A stretch of DNA of 64,000 bases from Phocaeicola paurosaccharolyticus JCM 15092 (GTDB taxonomy: Bacteria > Bacteroidota > Bacteroidia > Bacteroidales > Bacteroidaceae), in NCBI RefSeq assembly GCF_000613805.1, contig NZ_BAJR01000002.1:1-64000 (forward strand), written 5' to 3'. This document shows, piece after piece, positions 28,334-37,998 of the stretch. How positions within the stretch are numbered: the first letter of the stretch is position 1; each line of letters begins with the position of its first letter. A model generated the notes under the pieces. The model made no database searches, was not told the DNA's origin, and saw only the letters and a list, made by a program, of their open reading frames with translations. The position numbers were made by a program, and so were the translations under genes.

Positions 28334-30376
28334 TTATTTTACTTCGCTACCAGGCTTAACCTCATTAAGTAAAGAGGTTACAGCTAGTGCACCGTCGTAG
28401 TTCTCGGCACTTAGTATCATTCCTTCGCTTACTAGTCCATTCTTAAACTGACGTGGAGCAAGGTTTGCAATGAAGAGTATCTGTTTTCCAACAAGCTCTT
28501 CAGGCTTATAGTGCTGGGCAATGCCACTTACAATAGTACGGTTTTCAAGTCCGTCGGCTATATTGAACTTAAGAAGCTTTTTCATCTTAGGAACAACTTC
28601 ACACTCAAGGATAGTACCTACACGAATATCAAGTTTTTCAAAATCTTCGAATGATACAACAGGCTTGATAGGATTAGCCTTATAGTTGGCTGCTTCATTT
28701 GCCTTCTTTGTTGCAAGAAGTTTATCTACCTGCGCTTGAATGACATCATCCTCAATCTTTTCGAAGAGAAGTTCAGCATTGTTAAGCTGATGTCCCTCTT
28801 TCAGAAGATCGGTACGTCCCAACTGTTCCCATTCAAAAGATTCCATGTTAAGCATCTTACGAAGTTTATCGCTGCTGAAAGGAAGGAATGGTTCGAAAGC
28901 AATGGCTAGGTTGGCTACAAGTTGAAGTGCAATGTTCAATATGGTAGAAACTCTATCCATATCTGTCTTTGCAATCTTCCAAGGCTCTGTGTCTGCTAGG
29001 TATTTGTTACCGATTCGTGCAAGGTTCATAGCCTCTTTCTGTGCATCACGGAACTTGAATACATCGAGCAACTTCTCAACTTCAGCTTTTACATCTGCAA
29101 ACTCTTTAAGAGTCTCTTTATCATAGTCTGTAAGTTCACCGCAAGCAGGAACTTTTCCATCAAAGTATTTCTGTGTGAGAACCAATGCACGGTTTACGAA
29201 GTTTCCATAAACAGCTACAAGCTCGTTGTTGTTACGTGCCTGAAAATCTTTCCATGTAAAATCATTGTCCTTAGTCTCAGGAGCATTTGCTGTTAGTACA
29301 TATCTCAATACATCCTGTTTCCCAGGAAAATCCTGCAGATATTCATGTAACCATACAGCCCAGTTACGTGATGTAGAGATCTTGTCTCCCTCAAGGTTAA
29401 GGAACTCATTACTTGGTACATTGTCAGGAAGTATATAGCTACCCTCTGCCTTAAGCATTGCAGGGAATACTATGCAGTGGAATACTATATTATCTTTTCC
29501 GATAAAGTGAACAAGGCGAGTCTCTGGATCTTTCCACCAAGTCTCCCAAGTATCAGGAAGAAGTTCTTTCGTGTTTGATATATAGCCGATAGGAGCATCG
29601 AACCATACATAAAGTACTTTACCCTCTGCACCTTCTACTGGAACAGGGATACCCCATTCTAGGTCACGACTTACGGCACGAGGTTGAAGTCCCATATCGA
29701 GCCAGCTCTTACACTGTCCATAAACATTAGGACGCCACTCTTTGTGATTTTCTAATATCCATTTACGTAACCACTCCTCATGCTTGTCTAGAGGAAGGAA
29801 CCAATGTTTTGTGCTACGCATTACAGGTTTACTTCCTGAGATAGCACTTTTTGGATTGATAAGATCTGTAGGTGACAGAGAAGTTCCGCACTTCTCGCAT
29901 TGGTCACCATAAGCACCCTCTGCGTGGCAGTGAGGACATTCACCTGTTATATATCTGTCGGCAAGGAACTGATGTGCCTCTTCATCATAATACTGTTCAG
30001 AAGTCTTCTCAATGAACTCTCCCTTATCATAAAGAGTTTTGAAGAAGTTAGAAGCAAGTTCGTGATGAGTCTTTGAGGTAGTACGTGAGTATATATCGAA
30101 TGATATGCCGAAATCTTTGAATGATTCTTTTATAAGATTATGATAGCGGTCTACTACGTCCTGAGGAGTGATACCCTCTTTCTTTGCACGTATAGTGATG
30201 GGAACTCCATGCTCATCAGAACCCCCAATAAAGAGTACATCCTCTTTCTTTAGGCGAAGATAGCGCACATATATATCTGCTGGAATATAAACTCCTGCAA
30301 GGTGTCCTATATGTACCGGTCCGTTGGCATAAGGGAGTGCCGAAGTGACTGTAGTACGTTTAAATTTCTTTTCCAT
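28334..30376 (-). CDS. metG: Methionyl-tRNA synthetase
   Basis: Charges tRNA-Met. The class I motif [14 protein letters not shown] is near residue 17. Zinc knuckles CPHC and CEKCG lie near residues 147-162, and the KMSKS equivalent is KISTS near residue 338. An EMAP/Trbp111-type tRNA-binding domain is at the C-terminus ([18 protein letters not shown] near residue 578). 680 residues, the dimeric long form. It has its own promoter (30411-30418) and terminator, so it only borders the glycan cluster. Confidence 0.97.
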   Translation of the reverse strand: MEKKFKRTTVTSALPYANGPVHIGHLAGVYIPADIYVRYLRLKKEDVLFIGGSDEHGVPITIRAKKEGITPQDVVDRYHNLIKESFKDFGISFDIYSRTTSKTHHELASNFFKTLYDKGEFIEKTSEQYYDEEAHQFLADRYITGECPHCHAEGAYGDQCEKCGTSLSPTDLINPKSAISGSKPVMRSTKHWFLPLDKHEEWLRKWILENHKEWRPNVYGQCKSWLDMGLQPRAVSRDLEWGIPVPVEGAEGKVLYVWFDAPIGYISNTKELLPDTWETWWKDPETRLVHFIGKDNIVFHCIVFPAMLKAEGSYILPDNVPSNEFLNLEGDKISTSRNWAVWLHEYLQDFPGKQDVLRYVLTANAPETKDNDFTWKDFQARNNNELVAVYGNFVNRALVLTQKYFDGKVPACGELTDYDKETLKEFADVKAEVEKLLDVFKFRDAQKEAMNLARIGNKYLADTEPWKIAKTDMDRVSTILNIALQLVANLAIAFEPFLPFSSDKLRKMLNMESFEWEQLGRTDLLKEGHQLNNAELLFEKIEDDVIQAQVDKLLATKKANEAANYKANPIKPVVSFEDFEKLDIRVGTILECEVVPKMKKLLKFNIADGLENRTIVSGIAQHYKPEELVGKQILFIANLAPRQFKNGLVSEGMILSAENYDGALAVTSLLNEVKPGSEVK

Positions 30377-30410
30377 ATATATTGTCTCTTATTTTTATCC
30401 TTAATTAATG

Positions 30411-30418
30411 CAAAGGTA
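30411..30418 (-). promoter_or_regulatory. -7 element of metG
   Basis: TACCTTTG on the minus strand, 35 bases upstream of the metG start. Confidence 0.5.
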
Positions 30419-30471
30419 GCTATTTTTAGAAAGTATATAAAAAAATGAGACGATTTCTTATCGTTGATACT

Positions 30472-30479
30472 TATCTTTG
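30472..30479 (+). promoter_or_regulatory. -7 element of the radical SAM gene
   Basis: TATCTTTG, fitting TAnnTTTG, 23 bases upstream of the ATG at 30502. Confidence 0.5.
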
Positions 30480-30501
30480 CGAGTAAAAATACAGCGTCTT
30501 T

Positions 30502-32115
30502 ATGAAAATTCTTTGGCTCGATATAAACTCTTCGTATTCACACGCTTCGCTAGCATTGCCTGCACTCCATGCTCAGATTATTGGTACCCCTCTTGATAAG
30601 GGTAACTCATGGAATGTGGTACGTGGCTCGACAAAGAGTGATATGGACGAGATTATTGGACAAGTTGAACAAGAGGAGCCGGAAATCTTATTTGCAACAC
30701 TATGGCTTTTCACCCATGAATTTGTCATTAATATTCTCTCCAGAATAAAAGCGCTGAGGCCCGGAGTGATGATAGTCCTTGGTGGTCCGGAGTTCTTGGG
30801 TGAGAATGAAGAGTTCCTAAGACGAAATATCGGAATCGATGCAGTTTTTCGTGGAGAAGGTGAGGAATTTTTAGGCCAATGGTTACCTATATGCCATGAA
30901 AAAGGGAAATGGAGTGATGTTAAAGGGTTATGTTTCATACTAGATGGCAACTATATTGATTGTGGCAAGGCTGTGGTAAGTGATTTTGCTTCTTTGAGAT
31001 ATCCTGAAGAGAGTCCATTCTTTGTTTACGACCGTTCATTTGTACAGCTTGAGACAACACGAGGATGTTTCAATTCATGTCAGTTCTGTGTAAGTGGAGC
31101 TGATAAACCTGTCCGTTCTCTATCTATAGAGCAGATACGTAGCCGTCTAAACTATTTCGAGAAGAAAAACATAAAGAGCATACGAATGCTCGATAGAACT
31201 TTTAATGGAAGTACAAAACGTTGCAAGGAGATGCTTGATCTTATGACTGAGTATAATGGTCGACTTACCTTCCATCTTGAGATTCATCCATCACTACTTA
31301 AAGGAGAGCTGCGCGACGAACTCAACAAGATGCCAAAAGGTCTTCTGCATCTCGAGGCAGGGATACAATCACTGCATGATGAGGTACTTAGTGAGTGTAC
31401 TCGTAATGGTGATGTGGAGAGCGCACTCGATGGACTTGAATTCCTATTTACACTATCCGATAGGATGGAGACACATACCGATCTTATAGCCGGTCTTCCT
31501 CTTTATTGCTATAGAGATATTGTTGAGGATGCACGTGTCCTTGTCACGATGAATGCCGGAGAGGTGCAGCTTGAGACTCTTAAGGTTCTGCCTGGAACAA
31601 GAATGAGGGAGAGGGCTGAGGAACTCGGTCTGAGATATTCCCCGGTACCACCATATGAGATATTGTCCACACCTCACATCTCATTCAATGAGTTGAGAAG
31701 AGCTATGATTCTGTCTCGTCTTCTCGATATTTATTTTAATCATTCTCCTCTAAGAGAATTGTTTCGTGAGATTGCTATGGATGGTTTCGAACTATTCGAA
31801 AAGATAGTTGACTTCTTTGATAAAGAGTCAGGTCAGTTATTTTTTCTATCTTTGGAAAATAAGACCAAGAAGCTTTATTCATTCATAGAGAAGTTTGATC
31901 CTAAGCACATTGCTCAGTTTCAAAGGATATGGATAGAGAATGGTATTAATATGAATACACTTCCAGGACTTAAAAGCGTTGAACCTATCCAATACAGCTC
32001 TTCTGATGAGAAACATATACGCTCATATCGTGTATCAACAGATAAAGGGTGTTGGATTGTAAGATATGACAGATCTGTAAGCCAATCTGTTCCTATTGAA
32101 ATACTTGAAAACTAG
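30502..32115 (+). CDS. B12-binding radical SAM protein
   Basis: 537 residues. A cobalamin-binding Rossmann domain (about residues 1-140, with PEILFATLWLFTHEF and VLGGPEFLG) precedes a radical-SAM barrel whose cluster ligands are Cys189, Cys193 and Cys196 (GCFNSCQFC). The C-terminal half fits the DUF4080 part seen in this group. Reaction and substrate are unknown; relatives are methyltransferase-like. The polysaccharide deacetylase gene starts 15 bases after it, so the two may be co-transcribed. Confidence 0.85.
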   Translation: MKILWLDINSSYSHASLALPALHAQIIGTPLDKGNSWNVVRGSTKSDMDEIIGQVEQEEPEILFATLWLFTHEFVINILSRIKALRPGVMIVLGGPEFLGENEEFLRRNIGIDAVFRGEGEEFLGQWLPICHEKGKWSDVKGLCFILDGNYIDCGKAVVSDFASLRYPEESPFFVYDRSFVQLETTRGCFNSCQFCVSGADKPVRSLSIEQIRSRLNYFEKKNIKSIRMLDRTFNGSTKRCKEMLDLMTEYNGRLTFHLEIHPSLLKGELRDELNKMPKGLLHLEAGIQSLHDEVLSECTRNGDVESALDGLEFLFTLSDRMETHTDLIAGLPLYCYRDIVEDARVLVTMNAGEVQLETLKVLPGTRMRERAEELGLRYSPVPPYEILSTPHISFNELRRAMILSRLLDIYFNHSPLRELFREIAMDGFELFEKIVDFFDKESGQLFFLSLENKTKKLYSFIEKFDPKHIAQFQRIWIENGINMNTLPGLKSVEPIQYSSSDEKHIRSYRVSTDKGCWIVRYDRSVSQSVPIEILEN

Positions 32116-32130
32116 TAAAATAATATCGTT

Positions 32131-32823
32131 ATGAAAAACATTTTTATTATGACTGTTATGTCAATTTTGCTTGGAAACTTTGAGGTGAGTGCACAAAAGA
32201 GTGTAGCTCTGACATTTGATGATGGCCCAAATACCACTACCACGCCAAAAGTATTGGACAAACTTGAAAAGTATAATGTTGTAGGTTCTTTCTTCGTTAT
32301 AGGTGATAATATAAATGAAGAGTCTGCAAAGGTTATGAAGAGAGCTTCGGATATGGGTTGTGACATTGAGAACCACTCTAAGAGTCATCAGCATATGAGT
32401 AAACTCACAGAGGAGCAACTAAAGAATGAGATAAGCTATACAACTGAGAAGATTGAGAGCGCTATCAGTAAGAAGGTGAAATTCTTCCGTCCTCCTTATA
32501 TCGATACCAATGAACTTATGTTTAAGGCTATAGACCTGACATTTATCTGTGGCCAAGGTGCTGAAGATTGGGTAAAAGAGGTTACCAGTGCTCAAAGAGC
32601 AAAAAAGATTCTTGATACAATAAAAGATGGAGATGTCATCTTACTTCATGATTTCGATAATAATGATGCCACTGTTGACGCTCTAGATGAGATTATCTCT
32701 ACTCTTAAAGAGAGAGGATATAAGTTTGTTACAGTAACCGAACTCTTTAAGGAGAAGGGAATTACTCCTCAAAAAGGTGTAATGTATACTAATCGCAGTG
32801 ACGATAAAAAAATGTACAATTAG
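32131..32823 (+). CDS. Secreted polysaccharide deacetylase (NodB/CE4)
   Basis: 230 residues. A signal peptide ends near VSAQ (residue 22). The NodB metal site appears as LTFDDGPNTTTTPKV (Asp pair) and ENHSKSHQHM (two His). RPPYIDTNE is motif 3 and ILLHDFDN motif 5. The fold removes acetyl groups from N-acetylhexosamine polymers such as peptidoglycan; the substrate is not set by context. It lies 15 bases downstream of the radical SAM gene. Confidence 0.9.
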   Translation: MKNIFIMTVMSILLGNFEVSAQKSVALTFDDGPNTTTTPKVLDKLEKYNVVGSFFVIGDNINEESAKVMKRASDMGCDIENHSKSHQHMSKLTEEQLKNEISYTTEKIESAISKKVKFFRPPYIDTNELMFKAIDLTFICGQGAEDWVKEVTSAQRAKKILDTIKDGDVILLHDFDNNDATVDALDEIISTLKERGYKFVTVTELFKEKGITPQKGVMYTNRSDDKKMYN

Positions 32824-33324
32824 GTCCATATCCCATTATAATGGGACTGGTATTCATTAAATGTATATAGGCGAGAGGGTTTATCTATACAATAAATAAA
32901 ATCTGTTCTTGATTTGTTTTGTATACAAGATGAAAGAAAGGTGCCCGGATAAGTTCTTTAAAGAATTATCCGGACATATTATAATATAGTGCCTTAATCA
33001 AATAAATAATAGCGCCCCATTTACTATTCCTGTGGATTTAACAGATTAAGCATATAGTTTAGTAGCCCTGAAAGATTAAAATCTGTCGTGATCGGATGGT
33101 TAACCAATCATGATCGGTTAATCAATGAATCATGATCGGTTGTGCAATGAATCATGATCGGTTGAACAGTTTATCATGACTCATTTATGATTTTTGCTCA
33201 ATAGACTTTTCCCTAAAATAAATAGGGAAAATCCTATCAGATTATAGGAAAAATCATTATCTGTTTTTCATGCAAATTAATTCCTTTGCTATTGAAACAA
33301 AGATAAACATAAATAATAAAAGTC
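32824..33324. other. Gene-free gap with hairpins and the second 22-bp array
   Basis: About 500 bases with no credible gene. A palindrome CCCATTATAATGGG lies at 32832-32845, and a hairpin with CCGGATAA and TTATCCGG arms at about 32945-32973 may end the deacetylase transcript. The 22-bp array is at 33076-33185. A perfect 9-bp stem TTTTCCCTA/TAGGGAAAA is at 33207-33231, followed by a smaller CCTAT/ATAGG stem at about 33233-33248. Confidence 0.5.
33076..33185 (-). repeat. 22-bp tandem array, locus 2 (inverted)
   Basis: Five units of 22 bases end at 33097, 33119, 33141, 33163 and 33185. The central three end in ATCATGATCGGTT; the outer two are degenerate. On the minus strand the unit at 33120-33141 is identical to the first unit of locus 1 (3057-3078) over all 22 bases. 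The period is fixed, and each clear unit has the palindromic ATCATGAT core. It sits 140 bases upstream of the small exported-protein gene. Confidence 0.85.
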
Positions 33325-33734
33325 ATGAAAAAGATTATTCTAACAACAGTCGCAATTGTACTATCATTGTCTTTTAGTACATTATCTGCACAATCTCGTC
33401 GTCATCATAACGACAGACGTTCACACAGAATCGAGCAAGGTTCCGTAGAGTATCTTAATTCAATACCTTCAGTAAGTGTTGGTGTAGATTTTGGTGGAGT
33501 GCATCTTTGGTATAACTCTGGAGTTTATTATAGAGAGCATGATAGATCACGCTATGAAGTGGTACGTCCACCGAGAGGATGATGGTTCATAAGATATATA
33601 AGGCAAGGTCTTTCCGTGATCGTGGAGAGAAATTCTATGTATCTAATGGTGTTGTTTACCGTAAAGTAAAGACCCCACGTGGAAAAATGTATGAGGTAGT
33701 ATCTTATAGAGACCCTTATTCTTTCAGAAGATAA
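33325..33734 (+). pseudogene. Small secreted protein (DUF6515-like), frameshifted
   Basis: The signal peptide MKKIILTTVAIVLSLSFSTL is followed by a His/Arg-rich stretch and the repeated surface motif GVHLWYNSGVYYREHDRSRY and VVRPPRG. The frame then ends at 33582. Adding a G to the GG at 33577-33578 continues as MMVHKIYKARSFRDRGEKFY and a second copy of the motif, SNGVVYRKVKTPRG, to a stop at 33734, giving 136 residues. The YNSGVYYR/SNGVVYRK repeat and VRPPRG resemble DUF6515 proteins. Function unknown. Confidence 0.65.
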
Positions 33735-33927
33735 ACCAGTACAAGCGTTATTTTTATAACGGCTTGTTTTTTTATGTTATCAATTTGTTTTTATTATTAA
33801 CTTTGTATGGCTTCTATCTCTGGATGTTTATAACATTAAGATAAGTGAAGTTCTTATAATGTTTAGCCTTTAAAATAATAACCCAGCTGCTGATTTAGGT
33901 ATCCAATAAAATTATGTTTTTGCCAAA

Positions 33928-35338
33928 ATGTGTATAAAACGACTGATTACTTTCATTGTTTGTTTGCTATTCGTTTGCTTGGCTTTTGCTCACAATCATA
34001 AGTTCCATGCTCTTGGCAAGGCCGAAGCTTAGTGATATGTTTGTGTTGCACATCACGCAGATGAAAGATGGTGGCATAGCCGTGACATCGTGGAACAATG
34101 TGGATATCATAAATGGCAAAACGGTCAAGTCGTATAGTAAAGATAGCTCTACGGTAATGACGCTTAATGGTTACAAAGGAGCATATCATGCATATGTGGA
34201 CAAGAATGGTAGACTATGGGTGAAAAACTACAAGTCTGTTTGGTGCTATGATAAGGATATGAAGCCACAATACGGATGCATCCCGGACAGTTGTGACGAT
34301 TTGTTTGTTGATGAACAAGGCGAAGTATTCTTTGTAAAGCAGCAGGATAACGCTATTCTTGACTTGGTAACGATGAAAGGGCTTAAATATGAGTTCCGCA
34401 ATAATGGCGTTATGACATGTATGGATGGAGTGCATAAAATATATGACATAGCTTTGCCACTTGACTCAATAGCCAAGACCTCACTTGTTGTTTGCGACAC
34501 AATACATGAACGTTTATACCAGTTGATAGATAGTCGTTTGTGCATAGAATATGATGTAAAATCAAGAAACTGGACTGAGATATTTCGGTCCGATCACCTA
34601 CATACCATTTCGCTTGTTGACAATAAGACTGCTTATATCGTTAGTAATAACGGACTGTGGATGATTGATCTTAAGTCCAGGAAGGTCGAAATGGTGGGAC
34701 AGGTTCAAATGGATGATGGTTCATACATTTCGTCGAGCAGAATCAATTCTGTATTTGCAGATAGGGATGGAAATATATGGTTTGGCACATATGATCACGG
34801 AGTTTTGAAGAGTTGTGATGATGAAAGCTATGCTGCATATTGGATGGGTGTGGCTGCAGTATTACTCGTTTCAGGAGGTATAGGATGGAGTCTACGAAAA
34901 AGATATAAAAAGAAAATTTCTGAGCAGAAAAGTAATGGTGGTGAGCAAGATGAATCAATTGTTGACAACGAGATTACAAGCAACTCGTATGTTGATAACG
35001 AATTTGTAGATAGGGTTCGCCTTACAATAGAGCAAAATATTGCGACACCTAATTATACAGTAGAACGATTGGCGCAGGATCTGTGCATGGAGCGCACCGG
35101 CCTATACAAGAAACTTGTGGCAATGACAGGGATGACTCCTACGACGTTCGTACGAATGATAAAGGTAGAGCGTGCCGAGAGTCTTATACGCAGCGGAAAG
35201 TATACTATTACTCAGGTCGCAGAATTAACAGGATTCAGTTCGTCTAGTTATATGGCTAAGTGTTTTCAAGAAGAGAAAGGAATAAAACCATCGGAAATAA
35301 AGGATTTCAACGATACTACTCTGTTGAATCAACAATAG
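33928..35338 (+). pseudogene. Membrane-tethered AraC-family regulator with propeller sensor, frameshifted near its N-terminus
   Basis: Starts at the ATG at 33928 with signal-anchor MCIKRLITFIVCLLFVCLAF. The frame closes near 34039 and continues in another frame; two missing G at 34027 would read KAEGLSDMFV, as in hybrid two-component sensors. The periplasmic part has propeller-type repeats (DKNGRLWVKN, DRDGNIWFGTYDHG). One helix (YWMGVAAVLLVSGGIGW) is followed by a basic stop and an AraC domain (YTVERLAQDLCMERTGLYKK, QVAELTGFSSSSYMAKCF). No histidine kinase or receiver domain is present. It lies 69 bases upstream of the GH31 gene, which it probably controls. Confidence 0.75.
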
Positions 35339-35407
35339 TGGTGTACTCTTTTTGGTAAACTACCATACCTTTATGACAGTTTATTCATAACCTTAAAAAG
35401 TACATAG

Positions 35408-37830
35408 ATGAAAAAAAGAATCTTTGCAGCCCTACTGTCGATGGGCATCTTTTCTCCATTCACATGGGCTCAACAAGTAACATTCTTCACACCAAGTACA
35501 GTACGTATTGTGAAGGATGCACCCAACTATCAGAAACGTACTGGAGACGATCTCTCGCTCGTAGTAACAGCTAAGCCATCGAAAGTAGCAGTTAAAATCT
35601 TGACACAGGATAATGCAACAACTTACTCCACTTCGGCACTAACAGTAAAGGTAGAACCAAAGATAGGTCGTGTGACCTTCTTAGATAAGAAGGGAAATGT
35701 GCTTATGCAAGAGGGTAGCTATGACTTCAAACGAATTGCTGATGGCCCGGACCAGGGTCGCTTCAAGGTTAGTCAAACATTTGCTCTTGAAAAGGACGAG
35801 CCAATATATGGTGTGGGACTTCTTCAAAATGGCAAGATGTCTCAACGTGGCGAACATCGCCTTATGATTCAGACCAACCTAGAAGACTTTGCACACTTCT
35901 TCCAGTCGGTAAAGGGATACGGTATTTATTGGGATAACTATTCACCAACCCGTCTTGACGATGATAATGTGCTAAAACTTGAGAGTCAGGTAGGCACAAA
36001 AGTTGACTATTACTTTATGTATGGTGCAATGCCGATGGAGTAATTAAGGAGATGCGTCAGCTCACAGGTCATGTGCCAATGCTTCCACTATGGACTTATG
36101 GTTTCCATCAGAGTCGTGAACGCTACAAGACTTCTCAAGAACTACTTAATGTTGTTGATACATATCGCAAAATGAAGATTCCATTCGACGGTATAATTCA
36201 GGACTGGCAATACTGGGGAAGCAATTACTTATGGAATGCAATGGATTTTCTCAACGAAGATTTCAGCAATTATCGCCAGATGATTGACCATGTTCATGGC
36301 ATCAATGCTCATCTCAGCATAAGTATCTGGGCTAGTTTCGGCCCTCAGACACTTCAGTTCCGTGAACTTAAAGATAAGAATCTTCTATACGACTTCATGA
36401 CTTGGCCCAACAGCGGTCTCTCATCTTGGCCACCTAATATGGACTATCCTTCAGGCGTTCGTTGTTATGATCCTTATAGCAAGGATGCTCGCGAGATCTA
36501 TTGGAAGCACCTCTCTCGTCTTCATAAGGCAGGTGTAGACGCTTGGTGGATGGACTCAACAGACCCGGATCATAACTTCAAAGATTCCGATCTCGACCAG
36601 GTTCGTGCCATCACCGATCCTGCTACAGGAAAGGACTTCGATGGTTCATGGCGCTCAGTTCGCAATGCCTATGCGTTGGCTTGTGTAGAAGGAGTTCATG
36701 ACAATCAAATCAAGGCGGATTCTTCGCGTCGTCCATTCATACTCACACGCAGTTATTTCGCTGGTCAGCAGCGCACAGGTGCAAACACCTGGTCGGGCGA
36801 TATTAGCTCTTCGTGGGATTCCTTTCGTAAGCAAGTGCCTATCTGCCTGAACTATACACTTACAGCTAATCCTAACGTCAATACTGATATCGGTGGTTTC
36901 TTTGCAAATGCATACAACAAGAGCTATCTTGACAATACAGCAACAAAGAACCCTCTTTATCAGGAACTTTATGTACGTTGGATGCAGTTCGGTGTGTTCT
37001 GTCCGATGATGCGTAGCCATGGTACTGAGGTTTACCGCGAACTGTACCATTACGGAAAACCAGGTGAAGTGATTTACGACGCTCTACTCGATGCAGTCAA
37101 GATGCGCTACCAGATAATGCCATATATATATAGCCAGAGTTGGAAGGTAAGCAAGAACGATGATTCGTTCATGAGAGCACTCGTGATGGACTTCAAGAAT
37201 GATAAGGAGACTTGGAACAACAACCGCGAATTTATGTTTGGCCCGTCATTCCTAGTTGCACCAGTAGTAAAAGCTCTCTACACTCCAGAGACAGCCAATA
37301 TGACTGATGAGATTTCCGGCTGGGATAAAAACAAGAAGTCTCTTTATCAAGAAGGTTTCAAGGCCGATTGGTCTGCAAAGAAGACATACGAAGTATATCT
37401 TCCAAAGGGTGCCACTTGGTACGACTATTGGACAGGTACTAAAATTGATGGTGGTCAGATAATAAAGTCTGATGTCACAATTGCTCACAGTCCACTCTAT
37501 GTAAAGGCTGGCTCAATAATACCAATTTGTACTAAAGAAGTTCAGTATGCTAACATTGCTGACTGGCAGTCTCTCGACATTAAGGTATATCCTGGGGCAG
37601 ATGGTTCATTCACTCTATACGAAGATGAAGGTGACGGTTACAACTATAAGCATGGTAAGTGCTCAGAGATAAAATTCTCTTGGAATGAAAAGTCGCGTAC
37701 CCTTACTGTTAATAAGCGCCGCGGTTCATTTGATGGTATGCATGCTAATCGTACCTTCCGTGTAGTGCTTCCTAATGGCGATAGCAAAATTATCAACTAT
37801 AATGGAAGTAAGTCAACAGTGAAACTATAA
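35408..37830 (+). pseudogene. GH31 glycoside hydrolase (alpha-xylosidase/alpha-glucosidase type), frameshifted
   Basis: A signal peptide (to about residue 22, TWAQ) is followed by the N-terminal beta-sandwich. The frame breaks at 36026: adding one G gives YFMYGGNADGVIKEMRQL and one protein of 807 residues. The catalytic barrel follows with PLWTYGFHQSRERY, IIQDWQYWG and the nucleophile region DAWWMDSTDPD. WSGDISSSWDSF holds the likely acid/base Asp. The MDSTDPD form is that of plant-xyloglucan alpha-xylosidases, but alpha-glucosidase action cannot be excluded. The regulator just upstream probably controls it. Confidence 0.85.
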
Positions 37831-37961
37831 GAAAATGAGTTTGTTGCCAATGGGAATAATGAATTCATAATTTATTGATTCCCATGTAGCATTCATTTTG
37901 TTTTCGATGAAGATTATCCTGTTAGGTGATTGTTTCATTAATCAGGAAACCGAAAATATAT

Positions 37962-37998
37962 AAAAATAGGCTGAGTGAACTATACTCAGCCTATTTTT
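37962..37998. terminator. Bidirectional terminator of GH31 and yifB, overlapping the yifB stop
   Basis: AAAAATAGGCTGAGT pairs exactly with ACTCAGCCTATTTTT around a 7-base loop. Its right arm covers the last codons and the TGA of yifB (37986-37988), so yifB has almost no 3' UTR. Confidence 0.8.
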
